64,000 nt of DNA from Xanthomonas sp. GPE 39 (GCF_000963005.1 NZ_JZHZ01000007.1:2164254-2228253), one strand, 5' to 3'; counted from the first letter of the stretch, positions 11,468 through 23,785 are shown. The notes: a model not told the origin generated them from the letters alone. A program made the numbers and translations.

Positions 11468-11795
11468 CGCTCCTGAAGGGAACCTACACATGGTCGCAGG
11501 CGCATCACCGACTCCACCCGCAGCAGATACGCAGCGCAGTGTAGGCCAGGACACGAAGCGACGGCAGCGCCAGAGAGTGAAGTCACCCGCATCGTGGACG
11601 CGAACCGCAGCACAACATCGATTCGGCAGTTGATCGATTCGCCCGCGCCGGGCTGAGCGGGTGCGGACAACCTCCTGCCGGTGCCATCCACACGTCGCGA
11701 GGATGCGGTAAAACCCTCAAATAATCGCGACGTCGGTGATCGCAACACCCGACGCGGTGGCGGCTTCTCCCTCACCTCTCCACTGGACCCACCCA
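11468..11795. promoter_or_regulatory. Divergent intergenic region, serine hydrolase / kdgT
   Basis: This 328-bp spacer holds both promoters of the divergent pair and no convincing gene. It contains an 18-bp sequence at 11726-11743 (TCGCGACGTCGGTGATCG) that recurs exactly near the 3' end of kdgT at 12667-12684. No clear sigma70 boxes or operator palindrome could be fixed by eye. Confidence 0.45.
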
Positions 11796-12770
11796 ATGCA
11801 GATCAAGCAGACCGTAGAACGCATTCCCGGCGGCATGATGCTCGTCCCCTTGTTTCTTGGTGCAGCGCTGCATAGCGTATGGCCGCAGATGGGCACATGG
11901 TTCGGCGGATTCACCCAAGGGTTGGTCAGCGGCATCGTGCCGATTCTGGCAGTGTGGTTTTTCTGCATGGGCGCGTCGATCCAGCTACGCGCCGGCGGTC
12001 GGGTACTTCGCAAATCCGGGGTACTGTTGCTGACCAAGATCGCGGTGGCATGGCTGGTAGCGGTCGTCGGCGCGCAACTGCTACCACCAAACGGGATCGA
12101 GGCGGGCCTGTGGAAGGGCCTGTCGGTGCTGGCCCTGGTCGCAGCAATGGACATGACCAACGGCGGCTTGTTCGCCTCGGTCATGCAGCAGTACGGCGCG
12201 CCCGGCGAGGCCGGCGCGGTGGTACTGATGTCGCTGGAGTCCGGGCCGCTGGTCACCATGCTCATCCTGGGCAGCGCCGGTGTCGCCACGTTCGAACCAC
12301 GCCTGTTGGTGGGTGCGGTGCTGCCACTGCTGGTGGGTTTCGGACTTGGCAATCTGGATCCGCAACTGCGCACTTTGTTCAGTCGCGCGGTGCCCGCGCT
12401 GATTCCGTTCTTCGCCTTCGCGCTCGGCAATACATTGGATTTACACGCCATCGTCGAAGGTGGTCCGGCGGGGATTCTGCTCGGCCTGCTGGTCGTTTTC
12501 GTCACCGGCATCCCGCTGCTGCTGGCCGACCGGCTGCTGGGCGGTGGCAGCGGTAGCGCAGGCATCGCCGCTTCCGGGACTGCCGGCGCGGCGGTGGCCA
12601 CACCGGCACTGATCGCGGCAATGGCACCGCAATTCAAGGCGACAGCCCCGGCTGCCACCGTCCTAGTCGCGACGTCGGTGATCGTGACCTCGCTGCTGGT
12701 ACCGCTGCTCACTGCGCTGTACGCGCGCAGGATCGCACCGGCCTCGGCCACGCAGGACACCAGCCACTGA
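11796..12770 (+). CDS. kdgT: 2-keto-3-deoxygluconate permease (KdgT family)
   Basis: A 324-residue membrane protein with about ten hydrophobic segments. The start [23 protein letters not shown] is the conserved KdgT N-terminus. The ATG at 11736 would add 20 non-conserved residues. The [13 protein letters not shown] and [15 protein letters not shown] segments match the family, which imports 2-keto-3-deoxygluconate, a product of pectin and alginate breakdown, with protons. No KDG kinase or aldolase gene is next to it here. The gene ends 56 bp before the EamA gene, so the two could share a transcript. Confidence 0.9.
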   Translation: MQIKQTVERIPGGMMLVPLFLGAALHSVWPQMGTWFGGFTQGLVSGIVPILAVWFFCMGASIQLRAGGRVLRKSGVLLLTKIAVAWLVAVVGAQLLPPNGIEAGLWKGLSVLALVAAMDMTNGGLFASVMQQYGAPGEAGAVVLMSLESGPLVTMLILGSAGVATFEPRLLVGAVLPLLVGFGLGNLDPQLRTLFSRAVPALIPFFAFALGNTLDLHAIVEGGPAGILLGLLVVFVTGIPLLLADRLLGGGSGSAGIAASGTAGAAVATPALIAAMAPQFKATAPAATVLVATSVIVTSLLVPLLTALYARRIAPASATQDTSH

Positions 12771-12826
12771 CCTCGCACGCCAGCCAGCCACCGCGCCGAT
12801 GCCACGCTTTGCGCGACAATAGCCGC

Positions 12827-13774
12827 ATGTCACCCCACCCCACCAGCAAAGCCCAGTTGCAAATTCATTTGTGCGTGTTGCTCTGGGGCATGACCGCCAT
12901 CCTCGGCAAACTGATCACCCTACCCGCGCTGCCGCTGGTGTGGTGGCGAATGCTGATTGTCGTGCTGGCATTGGCGCTGGTGCCGCGTGTATGGCGTGGA
13001 CTGGCCGCGCTGAACGCAAAACTGGCACTGGGCTACGCCATGGTCGGCATCCTGGTTGGCCTGCACTGGCTGACCTTCTATGGCGCGATCAAGCTAGCCA
13101 ATGCCTCGGTCGCGGCGACCTGCATCGCGCTGGCACCGGTATTCACCGCCGTGATCGAGCCGTGGGTGGCCAGGCGTCCGTTCCGTCCCAGCGAATTGGT
13201 GTTCGGTCTGGCGGTGCTGCCGGGGGTGGCGCTGGTGGTCGGCGGGGTGCCGCACGGGATGCGTGCCGGGGTCGTGGTCGGCGCGGCATCGGCACTTTTT
13301 GTGGCAGCCTTCGGTTCGCTCAACAAGCGCCTGGTCGACCATGCCGATCCGCTCACGGTCACCGCAGTGGAATTGGGCGCAGGCGCTCTCACCCTGACCC
13401 TGCTGGCACCGCTACTGCCGTTGGTGCTGCCCGCGTTGAGCGGGCCGTTACTGATGCTGCCGAGCCTGCACGACAGCGTGCTGTTGGTGGCACTGGCACT
13501 GCTATGCACGCTGCTGCCGTTCGCGCTGGCGCTGGTGGCGCTACGCCGACTCAGCGCCTACGCGGTGCAGTTGATCACCAACCTGGAGCCGGTCTATGCG
13601 ATCCTCTTTGCGATCGTGCTGCTGGACGAACAAAAACAACTCACCGCACTGTTCTACCTGGGCGTGACGGTGATCCTCAGTGCAGTGTTCCTGCACCCGC
13701 TAATGACCCGCGCCAAACGGGTGCAACATCCCGAGCTACTAGCCACCAGCGAAGCGAAGAACTCACTTAACTGA
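12827..13774 (+). CDS. DMT-superfamily (EamA) transporter
   Basis: A 315-residue inner membrane protein with ten predicted hydrophobic segments in two EamA repeats. LHWLTFYGAIKLANASVAATC and the second-repeat LNKRLVDHADPLTVTAVELGAGA are typical. The transported compound is unknown. Relatives export amino acids, nucleosides or other metabolites. The start ATG at 12827 is preferred to the 12809 start because hydrophobic character begins soon after it. It converges on the diguanylate cyclase gene with only 15 bp between stop codons. Confidence 0.85.
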   Translation: MSPHPTSKAQLQIHLCVLLWGMTAILGKLITLPALPLVWWRMLIVVLALALVPRVWRGLAALNAKLALGYAMVGILVGLHWLTFYGAIKLANASVAATCIALAPVFTAVIEPWVARRPFRPSELVFGLAVLPGVALVVGGVPHGMRAGVVVGAASALFVAAFGSLNKRLVDHADPLTVTAVELGAGALTLTLLAPLLPLVLPALSGPLLMLPSLHDSVLLVALALLCTLLPFALALVALRRLSAYAVQLITNLEPVYAILFAIVLLDEQKQLTALFYLGVTVILSAVFLHPLMTRAKRVQHPELLATSEAKNSLN

Positions 13775-13789
13775 GTCACGCAACAGCAC

Positions 13790-14866
<1,077 letters not shown>

Positions 14867-14949
14867 GGGGTACCGGAGGACGGCGACAAATGTCGCTGCT
14901 CAGTATCGCCCAATCCGCGGCCGTTGCCAGCCCCACCACTCGCTGGCCG

Positions 14950-15669
14950 CTACCACTGCTGGCGCTGCGGCAGGAGCCCGCGTAGTTCCTGTTCGGTGAG
15001 ATTGCGCCACTGCCCGGGCTTGAGTGCGCCGAGTTTGATGTTGTCGATGCGCACGCGCCGCAACTGGGTGACGCGGTAATCGAACGCCGCCGCCATCAAG
15101 CGGATCTGCCGGTTCAACCCCTGCTCCAGCACGATACGGAAGCCGAACTTGGCGATCCGCGCAGTGCGGCACGGCAAGGTCATCTGGTCGTGCACGCGCA
15201 CGCCGCGCGCCATCCCGCGCAGGAACTCGTCGGTGACCGGCTTGTTCACCGCCACCAGGTATTCCTTCTGGTGGCGGTTCTCCGCGCGCAGAATCTCGTT
15301 GACGATGTCGCCGTTGCTGGTCATCAAGATCAGCCCTTCGGAGTCCTTGTCCAGACGCCCGATCGGGAAAATGCGCTGTTCGTGGCCGACGAAATCGACG
15401 ATGTTGCCCTTGACCTCACGCTCTGTGGTACAGGTCACGCCGACCGGCTTGTTCAGCGCGATATAGACGTGACGGCGGCCACTTTTTTGCTGGACGCGCG
15501 CGCGCAGCGGTTGACCATCGACCTTGACCTCATCGCCCTCGCCCACGACCGAACCGACCCCGCCGGGCAGACCATTGACGGTGACGCGGCGTGCGGCGAT
15601 CAGGCGATCGGCCTCGCGGCGCGAGCAAAATCCGCTCTCGGCGATGTGCTTGTTGAGGCGAGTGGACAT
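14950..15669 (-). CDS. rluF: 23S rRNA pseudouridine synthase RluF-like
   Basis: A 239-residue member of the RsuA/RluB/E/F family. An N-terminal S4 RNA-binding domain (TRLNKHIAESGFCSRREAD) precedes the catalytic domain. The catalytic aspartate is in IGRLDKDSEGLILMTSNGD. GLNRQIRLMAAAFDYRV and LRRVRIDNIKLGALKPGQWR match RluF better than RluB or RluE, and RluF modifies 23S rRNA U2604 in E. coli. I chose the ATG at 15669 (MSTRLNKHI). The upstream ATG at 15708 would add 13 proline-rich residues. Assignment to RluF over RluB is by motif resemblance. Confidence 0.87.
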   Translation of the reverse strand: MSTRLNKHIAESGFCSRREADRLIAARRVTVNGLPGGVGSVVGEGDEVKVDGQPLRARVQQKSGRRHVYIALNKPVGVTCTTEREVKGNIVDFVGHEQRIFPIGRLDKDSEGLILMTSNGDIVNEILRAENRHQKEYLVAVNKPVTDEFLRGMARGVRVHDQMTLPCRTARIAKFGFRIVLEQGLNRQIRLMAAAFDYRVTQLRRVRIDNIKLGALKPGQWRNLTEQELRGLLPQRQQW

Positions 15670-15802
15670 GGAACCGGGGCTGGGAACGGGGAACTCGGGA
15701 CGAGGCACAGCGGGCGATCAGGCGCAGCGGCGATAAAGCGCCAGTTGGCCGGCAACCCCTGTCACGCAGGGGTTGGCACTGAGCGGCACTCGCGGCGTGG
15801 CA

Positions 15803-17776
<1,974 letters not shown>

Positions 17777-17997
17777 GGGAGACTCCGGAGGCGCCGCAGA
17801 GAACCGGCAAGCGCAAAGGAGTACATTGTGCGCCTTGGCAGCTCACATGTCGAAAGTAGGTGAAGGCCACCGTTCAGGCGCGACGCCATCGATGCGGTGC
17901 CATGAGGTACCAACAGCGGACTCGCCGCGACACCACCGACCTGCCCGCTCGGCTCGCGAATGATCGACAATAGGCATCGATTTCCGAGTCCCCCATC

Positions 17998-18219
17998 ATG
18001 CAAACCATCGATCTCCAATTAGAAAGCGACTACGTAGAACTGAAACACTTGTTGAAATTGACCGGCCTGTGCGACAGCGGCGGCGCCGCCAAAGCCGTGA
18101 TCAGCGAAGGCCAGGTGCGTGTGGACGGCGAGGTCGAACTGCGCAAGGCATGCAAGGTACGCGCGGGCCAGATGGTGCAGCTTGGCGATGTGCACGTGCA
18201 GGTGCTGGGCAAGGTCTGA
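17998..18219 (+). CDS. Small S4-domain RNA-binding protein (YbcJ-like)
   Basis: A 73-residue protein made almost entirely of one S4 RNA-binding fold. ELKHLLKLTGLCDSGGAAKA and ISEGQVRVDGEVELRKACKV match the YbcJ/RNA-binding S4 group. Its role is unproven, with ribosome or structured-RNA binding suggested by the family. It is divergent from the DEAD-box helicase gene across 220 bp, so both may use the same regulatory region. Confidence 0.85.
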   Translation: MQTIDLQLESDYVELKHLLKLTGLCDSGGAAKAVISEGQVRVDGEVELRKACKVRAGQMVQLGDVHVQVLGKV

Positions 18220-18493
18220 GCACACTTCCCTCCCCCAGCAGCGCGAGAAACGCAACGATTTGCGCCACGGCCCCCGCCGTGGCCGCTCTCGGCGCAAGGA
18301 CACGATGACGCGCTGGATCAGATGTGCGGTGAACGCGCACGACTCGCCCGGCCACGTGCAGCGCGCGGCGAGATGATCGAAGTTGTCCTGGCAATACGCA
18401 AAACGCGCGTCAAGGCTATTGGCTATCCAGCACAAGCCGCATGACTAGGCCGGGATGACACGCGAGGGCGCACCATCACGCGGCCAAGCCCGC

Positions 18494-18886
18494 TCAGAAC
18501 AGCGCCCATACAAATTGCAGGATCGACCATAGCGATGCCACCCAGGCCACGCTGCGCAGATACGGCACACCCAGCGCGTACAGCGGCACGTAGGCCAGGC
18601 GCGCCCACACATACAACTGTGCCGCCAGTGCGGTATGCGCACTGCCCTTGCCCAGCAACGTCACTGCCAGCACACCCGCGGCAAAGAACGGAAACGTCTC
18701 CAGGAAATTGCGCAAGGCGCGTTCCAGGCGTCCAGCCACCCCGGTTGGCGGCGGCTGTGGCGTGTCGCGCGGGCCAGCGTTCCACTTCAATCCACGTTGC
18801 CCGGTGACGAACACCGCGGCAAGTAGCAATTGCCCGATCCCCAGCAGGATCGCCCAGGCCAGCATGCGGATTTCGAAACTCATCAT
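18494..18886 (-). CDS. MAPEG-family membrane protein
   Basis: A 130-residue protein with about four hydrophobic segments. RALRNFLETFPFFAAGVLAV and ARLAYVPLYALGVPYLRSV are the MAPEG (membrane-associated proteins in eicosanoid and glutathione metabolism) signature segments. Bacterial members have poorly defined roles. It begins ATGATG, and either codon could serve, the second being at 18883. It is followed downstream by 273 bp without a recognisable gene, and lies 36 bp after the end of the DUF4019 gene on the same strand. Confidence 0.82.
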   Translation of the reverse strand: MMSFEIRMLAWAILLGIGQLLLAAVFVTGQRGLKWNAGPRDTPQPPPTGVAGRLERALRNFLETFPFFAAGVLAVTLLGKGSAHTALAAQLYVWARLAYVPLYALGVPYLRSVAWVASLWSILQFVWALF

Positions 18887-18922
18887 CGGAACCTCCGGCG
18901 GGAACGGGGAACAGCTTGCGAC

Positions 18923-19435
18923 TCAATCCGGCAGGGCGACATGGTAGCCGGCCAGACGCCAGGTTTTGTCCTCATCCAGACGCAGCGACACCAACTCGCG
19001 CACCGGCTGCGGCGCATTGGCAAAGCGGCTGGGGAAGCTGATGTTGACATAAGTCCCCGGCGGCACCTGCGAGCCCGCAACGTACTGCACCCGGGCCACG
19101 CTGGCGACACCGCGCCCGAGCAACGCACCCAGCCGCGCACGGGCGGTATCCACATCGCGCACGAACGCAGCGCGCGTCACCGCCTTTTTGGTGAGCGCCG
19201 AGGCACCGTCCCATAATTCGCCGCTACGGCCAGCATCGACCAGTTGTGCGGCGCGCAGGCCGGCCTGTGCCATTTGCGCATCCTGCTTGGCTAAAGGCCC
19301 CGGCGCGGGCACAGCCGCGACGGCATGCTTGGACGGAGCCGGCGACTTGGACGGGGCGGTTTGTGCGGACACAGGCAGCGCCACGGCGCACAGCAACATG
19401 CCGAACAGGCGATGCGACGGCACGGATATCGGCAT
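18923..19435 (-). CDS. Exported DUF4019-domain protein
   Basis: A 170-residue protein with a signal peptide (LFGMLLCAVALPVSAQ) and a proline/alanine-rich spacer, then a DUF4019-like domain from about residue 55 (AGLRAAQLVDAGRSGELWDG to the end). The function is unknown. The ATG at 19435 was chosen because the signal sequence begins there. The 59 codons upstream are not conserved-looking. It lies 62 bp after a small membrane-protein gene and just before the MAPEG gene, all on the minus strand, so a three-gene operon is likely. Confidence 0.75.
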   Translation of the reverse strand: MPISVPSHRLFGMLLCAVALPVSAQTAPSKSPAPSKHAVAAVPAPGPLAKQDAQMAQAGLRAAQLVDAGRSGELWDGASALTKKAVTRAAFVRDVDTARARLGALLGRGVASVARVQYVAGSQVPPGTYVNISFPSRFANAPQPVRELVSLRLDEDKTWRLAGYHVALPD

Positions 19436-19497
19436 GGACAACGCTCGCACGCAACGGTGATGGGACCGGCAGTTTACGTCGCTGCGGGCCGCGCCGC

Positions 19498-19761
19498 TCA
19501 GGTCATCTCCTCTCCTGGCGGTGCCGGGATGGGGGCAACGACATAGCGCTGCCGATGCCAGGCACGCCAACTGCCCCATAACGCCCAGACCGTCGCGCCA
19601 AGCAGCGCGCACAGGCTCAGTAGAGAAGCAATGCGCGCGAGCAACGTCGCGTGCTTGCCAGTGGCAAAATGCAGCAGCACTTCGGCAAGCAGGAAGCCGA
19701 CCAAGGCCAACAGCGCCGGCGGCAGATACAAACGCATCATCAGCTTGGTTCCGGGGGACAT
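19498..19761 (-). CDS. Small two-segment membrane protein, unknown function
   Basis: An 87-residue protein with two clear hydrophobic helices (residues about 10-30 and 42-64) separated by a short basic loop, ending in a proline-rich tail. I recognise no family. The initiating ATG is followed by SPGTKLMMRLYLPP. It is the first gene of the apparent minus-strand group with the DUF4019 and MAPEG genes. Its strong hydrophobic pattern supports it as real even though it is short. Confidence 0.6.
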   Translation of the reverse strand: MSPGTKLMMRLYLPPALLALVGFLLAEVLLHFATGKHATLLARIASLLSLCALLGATVWALWGSWRAWHRQRYVVAPIPAPPGEEMT

Positions 19762-20095
19762 AGGTGCACTCCGGGGATCAATACCGCGGACGCTAGCGCC
19801 ACGCGAATGCCCACAACATGAATGGGCGGCGACGCATCGTGTCCAGGCGCAGCCACCGTTCAGACTCAGAGCGATGCCAGCGACAGCGGTGCCACGTCGT
19901 TCTGCGATAACGGTCTTTCCACCGCGCAGAGCGGATCAGGAAGCTGCCCGTTACCGCTATGCAGGACCTCCCAATTGGCGACGACCCGCGCAGGCCGATA
20001 CCGCCATGGCCGCCGGCAGTGCTTCCGGGAACGCTCCGTCCTGGTGCGTCAGAACGTACTAGACTGGCCGGCGACCCGCCCAAGGGAATTGCCGC
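19762..20095. other. Intergenic spacer without supported gene
   Basis: Between the divergent small membrane protein and ogt. Open frames exist on both strands but lack ribosome sites or recognisable protein character. It should hold the promoters of both flanking genes, which I could not fix by eye. Confidence 0.4.
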
Positions 20096-20632
20096 ATGAA
20101 CCGCTGCACGCTGTACTACGACCGATTTGCCACGCCAATCGGCGAACTCACCGTCGCCGTTGGGCACGAGGAGAGCGTGCATCATCTGCTGTTCCCGGAA
20201 AATCGCTACGACGCGCCGGATCGCGCCGACTGGATCCACGATCCAGCGCCAGTACGCGAAGCGCGCAGGCAATTGCAGGCTTATTTCGACGGCGAACGCA
20301 CCGGCTTCGAACTGCCATTGGCACCGCACGGCACCGTCTTCCAACGCCGCGTGTGGCAAGCATTGGCCGACATTCCATACGGCGCGACCTGGAGCTATGC
20401 GCAGTTGGCGCAACACCTCGGACAACCGCGTGCGGTGCGCGCGGTCGGCGCGGCAAACGGCCGTAACCCGCTACCGATTCTGTTGCCCTGCCACCGCGTG
20501 ATCGGCGCCAACGGCACGCTCACCGGCTTCGGCGGCGGCCTACCGACCAAAGCCGCGCTACTGGAACTGGAACGCCGCACCAAGGTTGATCCCCACACGC
20601 ATCGCGGCACGACCACGGCACTGTTCGGCTAA
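20096..20632 (+). CDS. ogt: Methylated-DNA-protein-cysteine S-methyltransferase
   Basis: A 178-residue DNA repair protein that removes O6-alkyl groups from guanine onto its own cysteine. The acceptor is Cys132 in LPCHRVIGANGTLTGFGGG. The DNA-binding helix segment IPYGATWSYAQLAQHLGQPRAVRAVGAANG is intact. Length and the absence of an AraC domain fit Ogt, not Ada. The starting sequence is MNRCTLYYDRFATPIGEL. A hairpin with a T-run follows the stop codon. Confidence 0.95.
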   Translation: MNRCTLYYDRFATPIGELTVAVGHEESVHHLLFPENRYDAPDRADWIHDPAPVREARRQLQAYFDGERTGFELPLAPHGTVFQRRVWQALADIPYGATWSYAQLAQHLGQPRAVRAVGAANGRNPLPILLPCHRVIGANGTLTGFGGGLPTKAALLELERRTKVDPHTHRGTTTALFG

Positions 20633-20645
20633 CAGTGGCTAACAC

Positions 20646-20669
20646 AACGAAGCGATTCGCTATCGTTTT
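20646..20669 (+). terminator. Rho-independent terminator after ogt
   Basis: AACGA-AGCG, loop ATT, then CGCT-A-TCGTT gives a 9-bp stem with one bulged A, followed by TTTT. It sits 14 bp after the ogt stop codon. Confidence 0.6.
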
Positions 20670-20904
20670 GCTAGCCACGCTCATGCGCCACGGCGGGGCT
20701 ATGCGCCATCCACAGCAACACCGCCCCGCGTCACGGTGCAGGTGCTGTCTGCCTGGATCGACAGCCTGCGCACGCGCCGCATCACGCCGAAGCTGAGCCG
20801 AAGATGGCCGCAACGTGCACGCATGCGCGCAACACTGCTCATCCATGCGCTGATCGCCTCGCCAGATACCACCGGCACAACGCAGCGCATGCGACAATCC
20901 GCGC

Positions 20905-22317
20905 ATGCACTCGCCAGATCACGCGCAACCACCACGCCTGCGCCATCGCTTACGGCCACTGCTCTCGCACGAAAGCTGGAAACAACGCCTCGTGCTGTGG
21001 GGCGGCGCAGTGGCGGTGGCCCTAGTCGCGCTCGTCTTTGCCAAAGCCAGCGACGCCGCCTTCCACCTGTTCCAACGCATCACCGCGCATTCGCGCTGGT
21101 GGGCCTTGCTGCTCACCCCCGGCATCTTTGCACTGCTCGCCTGGCTGACCAACGGCGCACTGCGGCCCACCCGTGGCAGCGGCATTCCGCAGGTCATCGC
21201 CGCGTTGGAACGCAGCGACCATACATTCCGACAAGCCAACCTATCGCTGCGCGTGTCCGCCGGCAAACTGCTACTGACCACGCTGGCGCTGTTCGGCGGC
21301 GCCTCGATCGGCCGCGAAGGTCCAACAGTCCACGTCGGTGCCAGCCTCATGTACGTGTTCGGGCGCTGGTTCGGCTTCCGCGACTCGCGCCATGCCAGCC
21401 ACTTCCTACTCGCCGGCGGCGCGGCCGGCATCGCCGCCGCGTTCAACACGCCACTGGCCGGCGTGGTATTTGCCATCGAAGAACTCAGCGGACGTTTCGA
21501 GCATCACTTCTCCGGCACCTTGCTCACCGCGGTGATCGTTGGCGGCGTGATCTCGCTGGGCTTGCTGGGCAACTACACCTATTTCGGCAAGGTCGCCACG
21601 GCGGGGCTGCCACTTGGCGAGGCGTGGCTGGCGATCTTGCTGTGCGGTGTGGTCGCCGGCCTGCTCGGCGGCGGGTTCGCACGCATAGTCCTGGCGACCG
21701 TCGCTGGCAAGCCACGCTGGCTGGGCACGTTGCGCCGCCAGCATCCGGTGCTGCTGGCCGCGTTGTGTGGCCTGACGCTGGTCGTGCTGGGCCTGGTGTT
21801 CGGCGCAGGCGCCTTCGGGACCGGCTATGAGCAGGCCCGCAGTCTGGTGCAAGGGCATGCCAGCGTCGGCCACGAATTCGGCCTGATGAAACTCCTGGCG
21901 AATTTGGTGTCCTACGTCGCCGGCATTCCAGGTGGCCTGTTCTCGCCAGCGCTGGCGGTGGGTGCCGGTCTCGGCCACAACCTGGCCGTGCTGATGCCGA
22001 GCGTGGATCCGCGCACGTTTGTGCTGCTGGGCATGTGCGCCTATCTGACTGGTGTTACCCAGGCTCCCCTGACGTCGGCGGTGATCTCGCTGGAGCTGAC
22101 TGACAGCAGCAACATGTTGCTGCCGATCCTGGCAACAGTCCTGATCGCGCGCGGCGCCTCGGCGCTGGTCTGCCGCACGCCGATCTACAGGGGATTGGCC
22201 GAATTGTTGCTGGCGGCACCGGCACCGCCACCGCCTCCCGCGCCCACGACAGAGGAAAAAACATCTCTGGTCGCCGACCTGGCCGGAGACCAGGGCGAGG
22301 ACGCGCTCCCGCGCTGA
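20905..22317 (+). CDS. clcB: ClC-family voltage-gated chloride channel/antiporter (ClcB-like)
   Basis: A 470-residue membrane protein with the three ClC selectivity regions: GSGIPQVIAAL, GREGPTVHVGASL and GIPGGLFSPALAVGAGLG. These coordinate the chloride ion. The gating glutamate of transporters is the Glu in GREGP, so it may be a Cl-/H+ antiporter. No C-terminal CBS pair is present; instead there is a short Pro/Glu-rich tail. The ATG at 20905 gives MHSPDHAQPPRLRHRL. Resemblance to ClcB over ClcA is inferred from general layout only. A bidirectional terminator separates it from the THX gene. Confidence 0.9.
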   Translation: MHSPDHAQPPRLRHRLRPLLSHESWKQRLVLWGGAVAVALVALVFAKASDAAFHLFQRITAHSRWWALLLTPGIFALLAWLTNGALRPTRGSGIPQVIAALERSDHTFRQANLSLRVSAGKLLLTTLALFGGASIGREGPTVHVGASLMYVFGRWFGFRDSRHASHFLLAGGAAGIAAAFNTPLAGVVFAIEELSGRFEHHFSGTLLTAVIVGGVISLGLLGNYTYFGKVATAGLPLGEAWLAILLCGVVAGLLGGGFARIVLATVAGKPRWLGTLRRQHPVLLAALCGLTLVVLGLVFGAGAFGTGYEQARSLVQGHASVGHEFGLMKLLANLVSYVAGIPGGLFSPALAVGAGLGHNLAVLMPSVDPRTFVLLGMCAYLTGVTQAPLTSAVISLELTDSSNMLLPILATVLIARGASALVCRTPIYRGLAELLLAAPAPPPPPAPTTEEKTSLVADLAGDQGEDALPR

Positions 22318-22424
22318 GCGCCACACCGCCGCCGTTTTCGTGCAGCCTCCGCCAACCGGGGGATGCAACCCAGCGCAAGCGGTACGACACGAAACCCGCC
22401 GCAGCCTGGCAAACTGCGCAAAAA

Positions 22425-22450
22425 AAAACGCGGCGCAAGCGCCGCGTTTT
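22425..22450. terminator. Bidirectional intrinsic terminator
   Basis: A perfect 11-bp stem AAAACGCGGCG / CGCCGCGTTTT with a CAAG loop, preceded by further A residues and followed by T residues on the other arm. It serves the convergent clcB (+) and THX (-) genes. Confidence 0.85.
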
Positions 22451-22473
22451 ACGCTGCAGGCGTTGACCTGAAC

Positions 22474-22665
22474 TCAGCCGGCCTTGGCCACCGTCTTCTT
22501 GGCCACCGCCTTCTTCACCGCCGGCGCCTTGACCACCGACTTCTTCGCGACCGGCGCAGCAGCGCCCACAGCCACCTTGCTCACGCTGTGCGAGCGCGCA
22601 TTGCCGTAACTGGCGTTGTAGCGCTTGCCTTTGGCGGTCTTGCGGTCACCCTTACCCATGCTCAT
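22474..22665 (-). CDS. 30S ribosomal protein THX with basic Ala/Lys tail
   Basis: A 63-residue basic protein. The ATG at 22665 follows an AGGAG ribosome site and gives MSMGKGDRKTAKGKRY, and an alternative ATG at 22659 gives MGKGD. The N-terminal 25 residues match the THX family, small proteins bound to the 30S head. After these the protein continues for about 33 residues of repeated AVKK/VAKK-type units, as in histone H1-like tails. Family members in Thermus are only 26 residues, so the tail is a xanthomonad-type extension. Its role is unknown. Confidence 0.82.
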   Translation of the reverse strand: MSMGKGDRKTAKGKRYNASYGNARSHSVSKVAVGAAAPVAKKSVVKAPAVKKAVAKKTVAKAG

Positions 22666-22772
22666 CGACTCCTGAATGTATGTGCAAAAAATCCCCACGC
22701 GCGGCGCGGAGTTTGGCGAGGGCAACGCAATTGGCGATCCTCACACAAGATCGACAAGCCTAACACGTGCGC

Positions 22773-23186
22773 TCAATGGGCGCAGCTCGCGTCGTGCACA
22801 TGGCTGTGATTCAGGCGCAGATTGAGCAGATGGGCAAGCCCGACGAGGGTGCCACCGAACGTCATGATCGCCGCATGCGCCACTGCCGCGTGGTGCAAGG
22901 CAGGCACCAGGATCCCGGCCCACACCGACAACAGGCCCAATATCAACAACCCCAGCGCCTGCCAGACGCGATGCCGACGGTAGCCGAGCACCAAGCTGAA
23001 CAGGCCAAGGCAGGTGACGAACACCACCATACTCAGCTCCAGCCCTTCGCCCAGCCATATCGACAGACCCAACGAGGGCAATAACGCCAGGGCCAACGGC
23101 AGCACCGCGCAATGCACCGCGCATAACAACGAACCAGTGGCGCCGAGACGGTCGAGCAAGACACGGAGATTGGAAGGGATAGGCAT
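22773..23186 (-). CDS. MerC-family membrane protein next to zur
   Basis: A 137-residue membrane protein with four hydrophobic segments. GSLLCAVHCAVLPLALALL matches the MerC motif with the paired cysteines of the first segment, and the C-terminal tail LNHSHVHDASCAH is rich in possible metal ligands. MerC proteins move mercuric ions, but chromosomal copies beside zur are more likely to deal with zinc or another metal. That is inference. Start choice is uncertain: ATG at 23186 (MPIPSNLRVLLDRL) or 23201. It is the last gene of the gltX-zur-merC block, 107 bp after zur. Confidence 0.78.
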   Translation of the reverse strand: MPIPSNLRVLLDRLGATGSLLCAVHCAVLPLALALLPSLGLSIWLGEGLELSMVVFVTCLGLFSLVLGYRRHRVWQALGLLILGLLSVWAGILVPALHHAAVAHAAIMTFGGTLVGLAHLLNLRLNHSHVHDASCAH

Positions 23187-23293
23187 TGTCGTGAATTTCA
23201 TGCGCAAACCGCTACGCAACAACTTGGCAAATACTATCGACGCCGCATTGCATGTGAGTTCCGGCGCGTACACGCAGGCGCTGAGATGGCGCC

Positions 23294-23785
23294 CTAGCCG
23301 TTCGCGCAGCGTGCGCACAGGCCATGCACTTCCAGGGTCTGCGCCTGCGGCTGGAAGCCCAGCGCCCTGGCCCGCCGTTCCAATTGTTCGACCACATCGC
23401 GGTCTTCCAGTTCGACCGCGCTGTGGCAGCGATCGCAGATCAGGAACGGCACCGAGTGCTGGGCGCTACTGGGATGATGACAGGCGATAAAGGCATTGAC
23501 CGATTCGAGCTTGTGCACGAAACCGTTGGCAATTAGGAAATCCAGCGCCCGGTACACGGTGGGTGGCGCATCGGCCCCCACGCTCTTGCCTTCGCGCACC
23601 CATTCCAGCAACTCGTAGGCTTTGACCGGGCGCGCCGCCTCGGCGATCAACCGCAATAGATTGGCGCGGATCGGGGTCAAACGCAGACCACGCTCACAAC
23701 TCACTCGCTCAGCCACCGTGACGAAATCGACCGGGTCATGGACATGGTGCTGGGGATCGATACAGGCGTGCTTCTTGCTGGGCAT
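23294..23785 (-). CDS. zur: Fur-family zinc uptake regulator
   Basis: A 163-residue Fur-family repressor. The winged-helix segment contains RLTPIRANLLRLIAEAARPV and PPTVYRALDFLIANGFVHKLES. Metal sites are visible as the HHPSS region, the CDRCH pair and the C-terminal CARC pair that hold structural zinc. The arrangement is that of Zur, with a short His-rich N-terminus (KKHACIDPQHHVHDP). I chose the ATG at 23785. It begins 16 bp after the gltX stop, so it is likely cotranscribed with gltX, an unusual pairing that places it under that gene's promoter. Confidence 0.9.
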   Translation of the reverse strand: MPSKKHACIDPQHHVHDPVDFVTVAERVSCERGLRLTPIRANLLRLIAEAARPVKAYELLEWVREGKSVGADAPPTVYRALDFLIANGFVHKLESVNAFIACHHPSSAQHSVPFLICDRCHSAVELEDRDVVEQLERRARALGFQPQAQTLEVHGLCARCANG

